A stretch of DNA of 64,000 nt from Pomphorhynchus laevis (taxonomy: Eukaryota > Acanthocephala > Palaeacanthocephala > Echinorhynchida > Pomphorhynchidae). Of the stretch, positions 44,560 to 57,900 are shown piece after piece. A model generated the notes under the pieces. That model was given only the letters and a program-made list of their open reading frames with translations. It was not told the DNA's origin and ran no database searches. Every line of letters begins with the position of its first letter. Position 1 is the stretch's first letter. The DNA is taken from contig WNNJ02002991.1 of NCBI GenBank assembly GCA_012934845.2, forward strand, positions 124,001-188,000, read 5' to 3'. The position numbers and the translations under genes are program-made.

Positions 44560-45122
44560 TTTTGCAATCGACTCATCTATTCTGCAACGTTATGTTCTGG
44601 ACACTTATGAAGAGAGGGGCTGAGCTGACAACCGATCATTACCTTGTAGTTAGTAAACTTCGATGGCAGGATTGGATGCTGGACAAGCCTAGTAATCCTA
44701 AACGTTGTATGATGACGTGCTGAGAGCGTCTATCAGATGTTTCTGTCAAAGAACATTTTCTGGCTACATCCGGGAAAACTTCTCTCGGTTGCCAAATAAT
44801 ACTCGAAATACTCGAAATGCTTGGTGGACACCAACAGTTAGAGATTTTGTCCAAAAGAAGAAGCTGGCTTATAAGGCAACTTTGTAATATAAATCAGTGG
44901 AAGCTGTAGACAAGTACCGAAGGGCAATGAGAGCTTCAGCTCGAGCAGTTACTGAAGCGAAGAAGTCGGCTTGGGAAAATTTTTGAGAGCACTTAGAACT
45001 TGATTATAGGTCAGCTTCCAATATGTTCTGGTGGACGATCAGGAACCTTCGTACTCAAAAGCAGAACACTCCTCAAAATGCCTATGACAAGAGAAGATCT
45101 ATGCTGATTGACATTGAAGACA
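44560..45122 (+). mobile_element. RTE-type LINE fragment (endonuclease end and connector)
   Basis: Reading frames shift, but the order is clear: ERGAELTTDHYLVVSKLRWQ (end of an APE endonuclease, DH motif), RNTRNAWWTPTVRDFVQKKK, LAYKATL, YRRAMRASARAVTEAKKSAW, LELDYRSASNMFWWTIRNLR. This is the spacer between endonuclease and RT in RTE-clade LINEs. It is cut at 45122, where a PLE pseudo-LTR begins, so the RT is missing. Confidence 0.75.
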
Positions 45123-45560
45123 GACTAAGAAATAGAACCGAATTATTCTCGCAATATTCAAAATCGCTAAGCATGCCCAGTCATCCTATTTGTGACGACA
45201 AACGTTAACAACAGTAGACGCTTTTTGCTTTAACGGAGCTCATCAGTACTGTGATTTTAATAATCATCCATAGGCACCTTAACACACGCTTAAACAATGT
45301 CTAAAGCTCGAAAAACAGAACTACCCTTAATCTGAATCATCAGAGGAAATTTAGCATAAGCTTTTGAGCATTGCAGTGCGTATTGCAGTTTAACCATGCA
45401 TCAGGCGCTAAATTCCTTTTAATAGAAATGCTGTTAAAGCATTTCTGTTTAAAAATAATTTTGTCTTGAAAGGGACACTTTCAAGTGTACAGATATATAA
45501 AATATAATTTGTTGTTACACCTGCCCTGGGACACCCAATGGTGTACTCACAAATAAATCA
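45122..45560 (-). mobile_element. Solo PLE pseudo-LTR with hammerhead motif
   Basis: Third location of the about 470-bp unit (marker blocks as at 36490-37020). No PLE coding region is attached. The junction with the RTE fragment is abrupt (gacagactaagaaatagaac). Confidence 0.8.
45209..45252 (-). ncRNA. Hammerhead ribozyme motif, variant core
   Basis: Minus strand: ACAGTA, CTGATGAG, stem II GCT/AGC, AAAA for GAAA, AGCGTC, TACTGT. Stem I has 6 perfect pairs, including the same A-U replacement and the same core change as the copy at 17513-17557, so the two belong to one subfamily. Confidence 0.65.
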
Positions 45561-45561
45561 C

Positions 45562-45624
45562 TGTTTGCCTCCTTGTAGAGGCAAACTCTTTGCCTCCTTG
45601 TAGAGGCAAACTCTTTGCCTCTTT
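45562..45624. repeat. Tandem hairpin repeat, 26-bp unit
   Basis: Two and a half copies of tttgcctccttgtagaggcaaactc; each copy is itself a hairpin (gtttgcctc / gaggcaaac). Confidence 0.85.
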
Positions 45625-45958
45625 TTGATAAATTCATTATCATAATAATAAATTTTCACTTAAGCAGTTTACATTAATTAATTCGGTTACGAAATCTAAT
45701 TTGAGACTTGTGGTCACAGCCAAGATCTAAAGAAACATTTAATTTTTTGTATCAGCAGGTTGCACGCAGGTTGTATGATAACAGCCGTCAAAAATACAAT
45801 ATACATTTATTATCGTACAATTTACATTTTCATAATGTTTCGAACAATAATTGCTCTTTATAATAAACTAACATCGATATTATACACATGTAACCTTTTG
45901 TTAATGTACACAGAATATTTTAACACCCATTGACGCAAAGCTTCCCGGCATGTCTAAG
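45625..45958. other. 3' flank of the ECT2-like gene
   Basis: On the minus strand an AATAAA lies at 45811-45806, about 150 bp past the ECT2-like stop, a plausible polyadenylation signal. Nothing else is seen. Confidence 0.45.
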
Positions 45959-48900
45959 TTATGGACGTACATTTTCTGTATCACTGTCTTCACTGCTAAT
46001 TGATGGCTAAAATTAGGAAAAATAGTTTCTACTAAAGCTTAACAAGAACTACTTACTGGAGGAGGTGGTCGTTTGCGAGAATTTGCTTTGTTTTCAAACT
46101 GCTTAGCAACGTTTCGACGTTCTTGCATAGAAAAGACTCTGCTAAGACCACGATGAATCTGTGACTTCATTCTTCAAAAAATAAAGTCATCGTAATCTTA
46201 AAAATCTAGCTAACTCACCGTTGAACTATAGTGGTCGATCGTACTAATCTTTTTCGTCCGGATTTTATCTCTTCCGTGAATACGGAATTCTAAAAGTATC
46301 AACTATCAGCAGTCATTCCGATCACTAATGATCTAATAATTTTTAGCATTTTGATCAACAACGGTTACGTTCGCCTATCGAACTCTTCCATAATAAAGAA
46401 AAAATAAATATCTTCCAAAATAAATAAAAAATAACGATAAGCTTAGACTATATATCAGAATACAGTTAATAATTCGTTGTATCATAAGAGAAAAATTTTG
46501 TGCGTGATAGTTAAAAACTTCTTCATATAATTTGATATTTATGTTTAACTTCCAAAATTCTATCAAAATAAATATTTTGATAAATATAATATTTTATATT
46601 ATATTCATAATGTCAAAAAATTATGACACGATTTTAAATATATTAAAAAAACGAATAGCCCAAATCAGTTTTGCCAAATACCCGAATATATTTTGAAGCA
46701 AAAATATTATTTAAAAATTTTATATTTTTAATTTATTTGAAATTTCATTATAAAAAAATCGCACATATTTGACCCTCTTTCACCATTCATTATTGCAGAC
46801 TTTGTAATAATGAATTGTTGACTATGAAATCAAATTTCAACTTTTTACTATATAATCAAATTGTTGACTATATAATCAAATTTCAATTTTTATGGATGAA
46901 TAATAAATAATATACTTTGTATTAGGATAAGATTTGATTATACTATATAATCAAATTTAATCAGAGGAAGTACTTCCTTATTTGGCCCCGCTGATATGTT
47001 GGGTCGAGGCGGTAGGAGCCGAAACCTGATAGCATAGCAGTTCCTCGTGATGACCTCTTATCTTTATTCTAAACAAAGTATGTTATTTATTGTTCAATTC
47101 ATAAAAATGACTTTTATTTCAAATTTCCATTTTTTATTTTAACTTGATTTAAATTATAGAAAATCTAAAAACAATTATTAATTTTATTATTTAATTATTA
47201 AATTTTGATTTAGCATTATTATGTTTTGTTTATTTTATAATTATATAACAATACGTAGACTCAGTTAGCTGATTTAATTCTTTAATTAAAAGAAGTTAGC
47301 CGATATAAAAGATACCTGCGCTAGCATTTAAATACGTAGACTCAGCTAGCATATTTAATTATAAAATCTTATGTTGCAATTATTATTTATAAAAATAAAT
47401 AAAAATATGTTACTATAAAAATAACATCAAGCAGAAAATAGTAAAATATATAAATCAACACAATAATATAAAGAATAAATTTAAACTCTTAAGTGGCAAA
47501 TTTTTATGGATGGATAATAAATAATATACTTTGTATTAGAATAAGATACTAGATAGTTATTTCAGAGGAAATACATCATTAGCATGTATTTGGCCCCGCT
47601 GCTATGTTGGGTAGAGGAGTTAGGGGCCGAAACCTGATAGCATAGCAGTTCCTCCTGATGACCTCTAATTCCTTATTCTGATACAACGTCTGTTATTTAT
47701 TAGTCAATTCATAAAAATGACGTTTATTTTAAATTTCAATTTTTTATTTTAACTTGATTTAAATTATAGAAAATCTAAAAACAATTATTAATTTTATTAT
47801 TTAATTATTAAATTTTGATTTTATTTTATAATTATTTTGTTTATTTTATAATTATATTAAATACGTAGACTCAGTTAGCTGATTTGATTTGTAGATAAAC
47901 CTCTAGAAAACATTGTCACTTAAAAATCGAAGTTCTTTAAAACTGCCTAAAGAATCTTAAGATCAATAATTTATTCAAAGTATTTGTAAGAATACTTTGA
48001 ATAAATGAATTTCCTTTGAATTCTTTGAATCAAAGAATTTCTTAATCATTAATTTTGATACTTCAAATGAATACTTTGAATCAAAGAATTTCTTAATTAT
48101 TATTTTCGATACTTTAAGAATATTTTGATACTTTAAATAAATTTATATTTTAAAAATTATTTATCGAGTTTAAATATAATGTTTATAGGTTAATAAATAT
48201 GTAGCAAGCAAACAGTGTGCATTTATCCTGTATTGAAGTAAGGACTAAAGTACTCATTATTATTCGACAAGAAATCATGGCACGTAACAAGTAATTAAAT
48301 AAAAAAATCATAAAAAATGTTCTACATGACGTTCAGTTTTGGCATTTTCTGATTTTTGAAAAAATTAGATTATTCAATTTTAAATAATTTAATTAATTAA
48401 TAAAATAATAATTTAATTTCTACAAGAAAATATAGTCAGAAATTATATTCTTCTGGGGATCTGGCGGCGATCGCCTCCCTGATACATGCCCCGTTACCCC
48501 TCTGAATGTCTGCGTTGATCCTCTGTAGCAGGAATCTCCCCGAGATTCCTGCTACAGAGGTCGCTGGATTTTCAATCTCCCGGTCGCTGGTCGCTCGCTG
48601 GATTTTCCTTTCGAGTGATATCAAGAATACATTCGTGTTTTTTTCAAGTGCGACCAGGGATTCGACAGCTATAGGTACAAAAACCGTGAACGTGGGATTC
48701 AGGTCGCTGTACTTTGTGCGCTTTCTTCGCTCGGCGTCCGATGCCAAGGTACCTGCACCTAGTAATGATCGGGCCAAATAGGAGGATGTCAGTATGTTCA
48801 CACATGTGCAATCCCATGCGAGAAGCCTCCCACGTTCCCATGGCACAAGAGTAGCGCCGTCTGGCCGTTTACCATCGGTACGCAGCATTCCAGTTGGATC

Positions 48901-51900
48901 TAATGTACTCGAGTAACCTGCAAAGACGAGTGACGCTTTGATTATGGCATTCATCTGTGCATGCCGAAAATGTCGTTCGGTCGACTTATAGCAGTCCAAA
49001 TCGTGCCGTCCAAAAGAATCCACCGCTGCTCCACATTAACTTCTATGTGCTGCACATAGAAGTCCCAAACTTAGGCCAATTGTAATTCTCACGGTTTCGT
49101 CGTCCAGACTTGTACCTGTAGAGGCGCATGGGGCGCATCGGACGGCCTCCAGAAATGCACCCGCCACATTTCCCTCAACCGCGTGCAGACGTGCAATTTC
49201 TGATGGATCAGATGCTGAATCCAATAGCCGTCGTCTTATCTGTTTGTAAATAGGCCTGTTCCAAGAACCCTGTCTCTGTGCATCCTTCGGTGACACTGTA
49301 GTGATAAGCGAGGACCACATTAATTTACCGTCGGCAAAGTTGTGGTCACTACTGACTGGAATTGGACTGCCCGACAACAAACGCCCCACCAACCCCTGCA
49401 TTTTTGACACTGAGGACAGATAAGCTGGTAAAGCTATATTGGCCGCGGATTTCATCCCGATACCCCCGAGAACAACCGGAAGGGTAGCCCCGCACCAAGC
49501 TCTATCGTCGAGATGGATGTTAGTTACCCCCTCGAAGCATGATCGCAAAATGTTGTCGTAATCGTTAATTGATGTTCGCTTAAAGGTTGGTGTGGAACGA
49601 AGATATCCGATTTTTGTGCTGCTAACACATGTCTAAGCAGGTATAACGCGTCATGTCTAGTCAGGCGCATGAGGTGGGAAGTCATTTCGTCTAGTTCGGT
49701 TGTTGCGTCGGCGATGGGTGCATCGATGCTCGTATTGTCTCCAATCGTTGAACCCAAAAGCTTCACTGAGCCAGGTTAAACCGTCTTGACACCTGGCAAA
49801 AGATGCGCGATCGCATTCGAGAAGGTGGAACTGTATGATACGACTTCACATTTGGACGGATTAAGTTCGAGGCCTATTTCCTTTCTTGGATCAAGAATTT
49901 TGATAATATCGTTGCAGAGTGTTTCGCTATCTCCTGACAGAGTAGCGTCATCCAGATACCAAATGTTGACCGAACTTGTTAGGGAGTCCACCAAATGGTG
50001 CACCGCCACTGAAAAGAGCAGGGGGCAGAGTGGATCGCCATGTTGTACTCCCTCTTGAGAGAGTAGGACATCGGTTCCGTAGAATAACCAAGATGTGTCG
50101 CAGTCGCAACTTCTGACCAGGAGTGAAATCTCGGGTATGTGCATTTCGACTGCTCGAATTACGGCCGGCCGGCTCATGCAATTAAATGCATTCCGAAAAT
50201 CCAATTTCAATATCCCCGTATTGTCTGACACTAATCTGATTTGCGTACGACTGGCGTGTACTTCGGCTTCCGCTCCACAAGTTGTACCGACACCGATCTG
50301 TTTCGGTGAAGGAAGGAGGGTGGCCTCCGGTGTGACTCGGAGCATGCCACTTTGGCTACGAGACGACGATGTACATTACCGATCGCGATCGAACAAGTCC
50401 ACAATCAGGCTTATCGAGGGCAATTAACTTAGCCCAAAAGAAAAAAGGGCTAATCTCTTTCGGAACTGCCACTGTCGCGATTACTCGTAGCAACACTTGA
50501 CCTGCTGCCGTGGAATTGGTAGGGTCCTTCAGGTGCAATGGACTTAAACCGTCAGGTCCACCAGCCGCACTATCGGCGAATGAACTGATTGCGCGTGTGC
50601 CTCATCTATGCGAGTTGCTGCTCAGTAAGCTGAGTTATTTGGAAGGTCTTCGAGTCTGCCAGAATCATGGATTTGACGAGGAGGGTGTAAATATGTACTA
50701 AGGACGTATTTTCTATGATTAAATTTGACCATTCTAATTTGTTCTAATCTTATTCTAATACAAAACATTTTGTCTATTTTCCATTTGATAGTTCAAGCAT
50801 TAAAATTCGTCATAATTCGTCATAATTCATCAAATTCGTCAACCATTAACTTAACGAATTTTTTAACATTAAAGAGCATTTATAAATTATTAAAATATAA
50901 TATATTAGATATTATATTTTTATATGTAAATTATAAATATAATTAATATAATATTATAATATTATATATGAATATATAATATATTAATATATATTAATAT
51001 AATAGTAAAATATATAAAATATAATATTGCTGATCATTCTAACATTTCAAAACTTACAAAGTCAGTAAGGCATCGTTGTTGAAGAACAAGATTTGTCATT
51101 TCATGAGTAAATTCTTCAATGTCCACTCCATGACCCTCTATTAGGATAAATATTAACGACTTCTCAAATGCTTCGGGAGCAGAAGTTCTACATATCTTCT
51201 CGTCGACATATGTAATTCCGAATGCGTCTTTATTTCCTGAAATTTTAAATTAAAGAATTTGCTATCATTTTTTATTAAATTATAATTTAATGAATATAAT
51301 TAATATAATTTAATATAATATTTTATTTATATAATTTATATTTGAAATTTAATGATTTGTTGACGCAGATACACTGAGCATTCATTACACATGGTTTGTA
51401 ACTTTAGTTTCCTTGGATAGTTACTATTTTGTATGCAATTACCTACATAACTGAGATTTTGTGCAGTATCAATAGAATATTAGATTTTTCGATCAACCTT
51501 TACAATTTTGCAATCAATCGCGACGCTTTTGCAATCAATCGCGACACTCGTCGTAAAATAATTGCCAAAATTTACTTTTGGCAATCAATTTCGAAACTTT
51601 TGCAATCAGTATCGACGTTTTTAAAATGAGAAAAAAAATTTGAAAATAAATATATTTTAGACTATTTACTCAAGAATTGTTTAACCTATCATAGATGTGT
51701 TGGCATTTATAAAAAATGAGCGTATCATGTTTGCATAAAACCTCAAAATACTGTGCTGTGTCAGTGGCTCGATCGACATCAATTATCTTCGAGTTGTCAT
51801 CGATTATATACTAAAATGGTGATATTAACGTAAATGAATTAACTGAGTCTAATGAGTTAATCAGTAAGTTAGCCCAGATGCCAAATATGCATATCGGTGC

Positions 51901-54900
51901 ATTTGGTTGTTGCGAATGAACCACGGTATGCGGGGTTATTCTTTATCCGTTATTTTCTTATGGGCAATGCAAAAATCCACCGTTATCAGTGGATGCAAGC
52001 CACAAAAAATAATATAGACATCACTTCTTTACATGCCCTGTTACCCTTCTTTTTCTGCATCCGATTGATAACATGGTTTTCGATGAAATAAACCTGGTGA
52101 TTAAAATAAAATGCAAGTATGATAATTGTCAGCGATTTTTACTTGCTTCTTTGAAATTACTTTCGATCTTTTTTGCAATTCCGTTTTTATGAAAGCTTTT
52201 AAGTATGTCAGCAAGTCTATAAGAGATGAAAGAATTCCTGAATAAATGATCAATACCAAAAATACTGTACGAGTTTTTATTTTCTCATTTTTTAAATCCT
52301 TGAGATTGATTGCAATGGTGTCGAGGTTGATTAAAGAACCCTAAATTATTGACAGACCCATAATTATGTAGTCTTTATGTTCAATTTCGCTTTTTTATCT
52401 CTAACACCAGAAGAATCTAAGAATTTAATAACTTGAATTTCAAAATTCATTTACGCATTCGCAAATTTATGCGGTTCGACGGAAGATAATATTGCTAAAG
52501 CGGCTAGCCAAACGTTGTCACTATTTACGGAGGTCAACTCAAAAGATTCTGAACATCTATTGTTTTTATAGTGACTTCATAATTTTTTAACTTATGAAAC
52601 AGCTCAAAATAATCTATTATAGGGCACATAATAGGATTTAATTAATTAATTATTTAATTAATTAAGTTTTAATTTAACTTATCGTTAACTTGAAGTTTTA
52701 AATTGATTTGCTTTTGTAACCAAATCAACTATTTGTTCTGAGATGATTAAACAAGATGATTAAAAATTCAGCACAATATAAAATACTTTAAAATACCTTT
52801 ATATTGACGATATAGATGTATTTTCTTAATGTGTAGTATTTTTACTTCCAGTAAATGCTTGAACTTTTTCTTTGTATGGCCTTTCATATTGGCACTTAAT
52901 AAACTTGACGTCGACAAAGCAGTAGATCCACGATTTTCGTATGATCGCATTCCCATAATTGATGACTTGAAGAAACCCTGTGGTCGTACTCTCGCAAACT
53001 AGGATATCGTAAAATTATGAAAAAATTAATAAAAAATAATAAAATGACGTCAATAATTGAGGCGTACATTGCAATGCGCTATTGCAATGTATTTTTAAGG
53101 ATTTATTAATTCTAAGAACGTATTATTAATAACGTAATTTAATTTAATGCTATTGTATAAATTCTGTGGAGCAACTATTAAACTTTGCATAGGTCAGCAA
53201 ACATGTGAAGTTACCTGTATATTACGTTCATCGAAGGACTGAGATTTCAAAATTTAAATCAATAAATTATAATTTTAAAGCTGATGGTTTAATTTGAATA
53301 TTGTGTCTTGATTGAATTAATACTTGTGTATTAAATTTTATAAATAAACAAATTGCGTATGTACAAGTTTTCCCTTTTAATTCTTATTCGATAGAAGAGA
53401 AACAATTTGATAAAATCTTTTTTATCAAATGAAAAATTGTGACATTGTGCTACATATAGATATTTCAATATCTATGAAATAAATATATCTAGCTGGGACC
53501 GATCTCGCCAAGTGTTTCGATAACGATGGGGACGAACAAATACGGTCGATCCTCGAAGCCGCTGTATTTGGTTCGTTTGATCTGATCCGTGTTGGCTGCA
53601 ACAACGCTAGCAGAAGACACTGCATGTGCGACATGACTGGCGGCCAGGGTTTTCGGGCAAGTGAAATCCCAAACGAGTATACGGCCAGCTTCCCATGGCG
53701 TAAGAGTCACACCATCGAAGGGGGGTGATCCGGAGACAGCGAGAGCCATTTTCAAATTCTCGTTAAAAAAATTAAAAGTAGTTTTTGATGTAAAATTTTT
53801 AATTCATTTATTTTGTAAATGAAATTAACGTCATTTAAACGGATATAATTGTGTTGAAATCGAAGCCACATTTCAATGACTAATTTTACATTTCAATAAC
53901 TATTATCATAAACAAATTTAAATTGACATTTTGTATTAAAAACATCAATACGTTTAAAAATAAACATTTAAAACCTACTAAATGATGTATTATTTAGATA
54001 TTTATTCAAAAGAATTGCGTAAGCATTCATTTAAGATTAAGATAGTAGAATATCTACACACTTTTAGTTTAGACAGTAAGAATCTATCAACTACAATTTT
54101 CGATTGTTTGATCGAAAAAGTTTCGATTGCAGCTGATCGGAAATTTTTGATCAAATGCAATTAATAAGGTTTTTACTTACTTCTAAGCAATCTTCAAATA
54201 CAAAAAGCACGATTGATGAGCCTTCTCCGATCATGCAGTCCGTCAGTTCCACCAAAGACACCTCCCTGATAAAGCTTCTGCATTTTGAACTCAGTGAAGG
54301 CTTAAAAAATATAAATATTTAATCAAACAGAAAAAATCGCTACAAAGCACTAGAATAAAAAAATTCATGCATACGTCAAAGTAAGTTTCATGAGATTCGC
54401 ATGCCTCCTAAAAATAAAAAAAAAGTCAATCGGTAAATTTGAAGTATAAAATCTGCAAAATCAAATTTTTGAACTTAACATTTGGTAGCATTCGTGCAAG
54501 CGATTGTTATATCGATCACAAAAATAACATGCAAAAACACATTTAGACATTAGTAAAATGATTTTACGAAAACCAATTAATTAAAAATTGTACATTTTGA
54601 ATGTGTTAGAAAAAACTTTAAAGTGTTTAAAGAGAAATTTAAAAAACTTTTAATCATTAATTCAGGTCTGTCGTGGGGAGGCGGGAGTTGATTGTTCGGG
54701 CAAAGCTTTCGGTTTATTACGCAATCTTCGTTCCTATCTCAACTTATCTTAAGGAAAATATCTCGGATACAGGCGACCAAAATGAGGTTCCTTCACGGTG
54801 TGGGCGGTTTTACCCTTGGAGATAAGGTTAGGAATTCAGTCATATGGGATGGACTCGGAGTAAAGTCGCTGGTTCTCCATATCGAAGTCAGTTGAGGTTG

Positions 54901-57900
54901 CTAGGACACGTTCTGAGGATATCTATAGATCGCATTTCCCTGAGGGTTTTCCTGGCCGGATTCTCTGGAAGGAGACTTCGAGGTAGACCTCGATTGTAGT
55001 GGAGAAATTAAATCTCAAAACTGGCCGGAGATCGCCTTGGGCTATCTAAAAGAGAACTTTGGTTCGTGTACTGCCTCAACAATCCGACACCCGGACCAAG
55101 AAAAATCTTGTTTTTGATTGTTTTTCTGGTCAAGAAATTGCTGTTGTTGAATCATTAGGCCGTTACTTAAGACATGTTCTATGGTTTGCAATTTTTGTTT
55201 CGCAAGCGAGAACATGAATTAAAGAACAATAACCAAACAAAGAAAATCAAAATTATAAATTAGGACTTGGTTTAATAATTAATATTAATTATATTAATAT
55301 TATATAATATAAATAAAAAATAAAGATTTATCAAATAAGTTAATAAAATCTTCAAAATTATTTTTTTAATATAAATACATTTATATAAAAGTATTAATGA
55401 CAAAAAACCAGTTTCCTAAAGTTACTTATAAAAGCAAAGTTTTATAATTATTTTATAAAAATAATATGGTCCAAAACTATCAGTAAATGAATGTAAAATG
55501 AAATATTATCATATCATATATTATATGTCATATATATCGTGTAAATACCACGATATAGGCATTATGTAAATATGTATATTAAATATATATTTAAATATAT
55601 ACATATATAACTTAATATATACAAATATGTTTATATTTATTAATTTAAATTAAAAATACATAATTTAATTTAAATACACAGTCTTTATGTATTTAAAAAG
55701 ATTTTAATATTAAATTCAATTTTAATCTGAAATTTTAAATCAATTAAAAATTTGAAAAAATCGATGAATCGAATTCTAATAATTGATTTAATGATTAATT
55801 AATATTAAATTAATTTTATCACGTTAATCGCAATTTAATAGATTAATAATTTAATAAACCATGTAGAGTCGGTCCACCAGTGGGATCTGCACAAGCTACA
55901 GCGACTCGCGGAAGTTTATGATTATCCCTCCTTGAGGTGGACGACCTTTGGGGACCTGGGTTTCGATTCGTCGAGACCAGAGGTGACAATATATAACTAT
56001 AATAATACTAATAATACTAATAATACATTTTTTGTAAAATGCAATCTACTGAAAGCTGTTTTATAAATGCATTGATTTATTGTGTACTTTCATTGCTTCT
56101 AAGTGAGCTTGAGTTTATTGAAACAATGATGTGCGCATTGTTTAAAAACTATGAAAAATATTGAGATCGGCTCGCTTTAGAACTCGGTCTTTTCTTAGAC
56201 TTACCGGACACTTATCAACACAATTAGCAATTAGAAGTACAGCCTTCCAATTAGATAACTTTGCCTTTTCAGAATTCAAATTTTCGGCGATCTGCTTAAG
56301 AGTATTAATACAATCCGTTAGAGCCACGTAGTCCGGAGTGTGTCTTCTGGTATACTGCTGAACAGCTACAAAAGTTACAGGTAGACGTTTCATCTTATCT
56401 AAAATCAATTTATTACCACCGAAGAGAAGAATTACACTGGGTATGCGTTGAACAGGTCGTATGAGTAAATCGGATATTCGCAAACGACGACATCTTAAGT
56501 CAGTCTCAAACTCCTAGAAAGTAACAGATTTCGATAACAACACTTATTACGTGATGCCAACTTATTATTATTTAGGAATTATTAATTAATTTAATTAAAC
56601 ATTTTTAATCTTTTAATTATTGTCAAATAATATTTTTTATTAGTTCTAAACTTATATGAAATGTTTAAACAGATCAGAATCATTAAAAACAAAAACATTT
56701 GTATGAAATATATTTACTACACAGGTGTGTTGAATCATACATTTGTCTAGTGTGAGTCAAACGGTGATTAAACCCGATGACACGTCATAAAAGTTTAATA
56801 CGTGATATCATACGCATCAAATGATTAATGAAATTAATAAAAGTTAAATTATTTTAAATTTATTAAAAAGTAAAAAAATGAAATTAATTTGCAAAATGCA
56901 ATGTAAAATATTATAAAATTTGGTCGAGATGCTTAGTACAGTACGGAATCACGTAATAACAAGCTTCAAAGATCTAATGAAATTAATAATTTTCCATTAT
57001 TTTTGTAAAATATAATCTACAATAATAAAAGAATCTGTAGATTTTATAAAATTGCATTCTCTTCTTTTATAAACATCCTTGTGGCTTTCAATTAAACTAT
57101 AACCTGTTTTCGGATATGGTAATGAGACTGCAGATTTGATCCCACCAACCGATCTCTTTATTCTATTCTCTCATCGTTTTCTGTATTTACAAGTTGGTCT
57201 GGACTATGATGTCTATCTTGACTTTTCATTTTAAAATATATTAAACTTATTTTTTAAGAATGAAACTGGTAATTGACCTTTAATTATTATTCTGATATTG
57301 ACCTTTAATTCTTATTATTGATAATTTAATCAATAATAAATTAAATAGGCAGTAACTTACTTCCTAAAATACTCAATCAAAATTAATAAAATACTGACCG
57401 AGATAAGTGTATTACAACGTGAATACCGTGCATAAATAGACATTAATATGATGTTTTAAGTATTATTTGATAAATTAATGATGAATTTAAATGTTAACGT
57501 TTACAGAGTATGTTGCCATGTTTAATTTAAGAAAATTCTTTTAGATACGTTTATCGCTTACTACAACAAACACTTTATATCTTTACGATAATTAGCATTT
57601 AATGATCGAATTAGCATCTTAATAATGAATTATAACTTTAGATAATATCGATTATTTCTTAATAATCGATAATAGTCAAAGCTATATTGCCTAATATTTG
57701 AAATATTGTTTGATATATAACTGCAATTTGAATGCGTACTTTAATATACTGATCAAATTGCGGTTTTTCTTTCCGTAATCTTTCAATCAGGTCCCGTATT
57801 TCCTCGTAGCACCGGATAAATGGTTGATAGGCAGCTAGAAATTTATCTTGCCTGCTAACAAATATATTCGACAAAACAACTGGGGACGGGTTCGCTTGAC

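Noticed and set aside
36490-45560. LTR retrotransposon terminal repeats
   Set aside because: The repeats carry hammerhead motifs, lack TG...CA ends and primer-binding sites, and border a Penelope-type RT with a GIY-YIG nuclease, so they are PLE pseudo-LTRs.
46890-47885. Hammerhead of permuted type in repeat R1 (GAAAC before CTGATGA)
   Set aside because: The base pair that should start stem II would be C-C, so the permuted fold fails.
48506-48781. + strand frames opposite the RLE-type LINE (also 49786-50058 and 50095-50427)
   Set aside because: Antisense shadows of the transposon coding strand.
55860-55985. tRNA or small structural RNA gene
   Set aside because: Only weak likeness to box A and B; composition suggests transposon debris.
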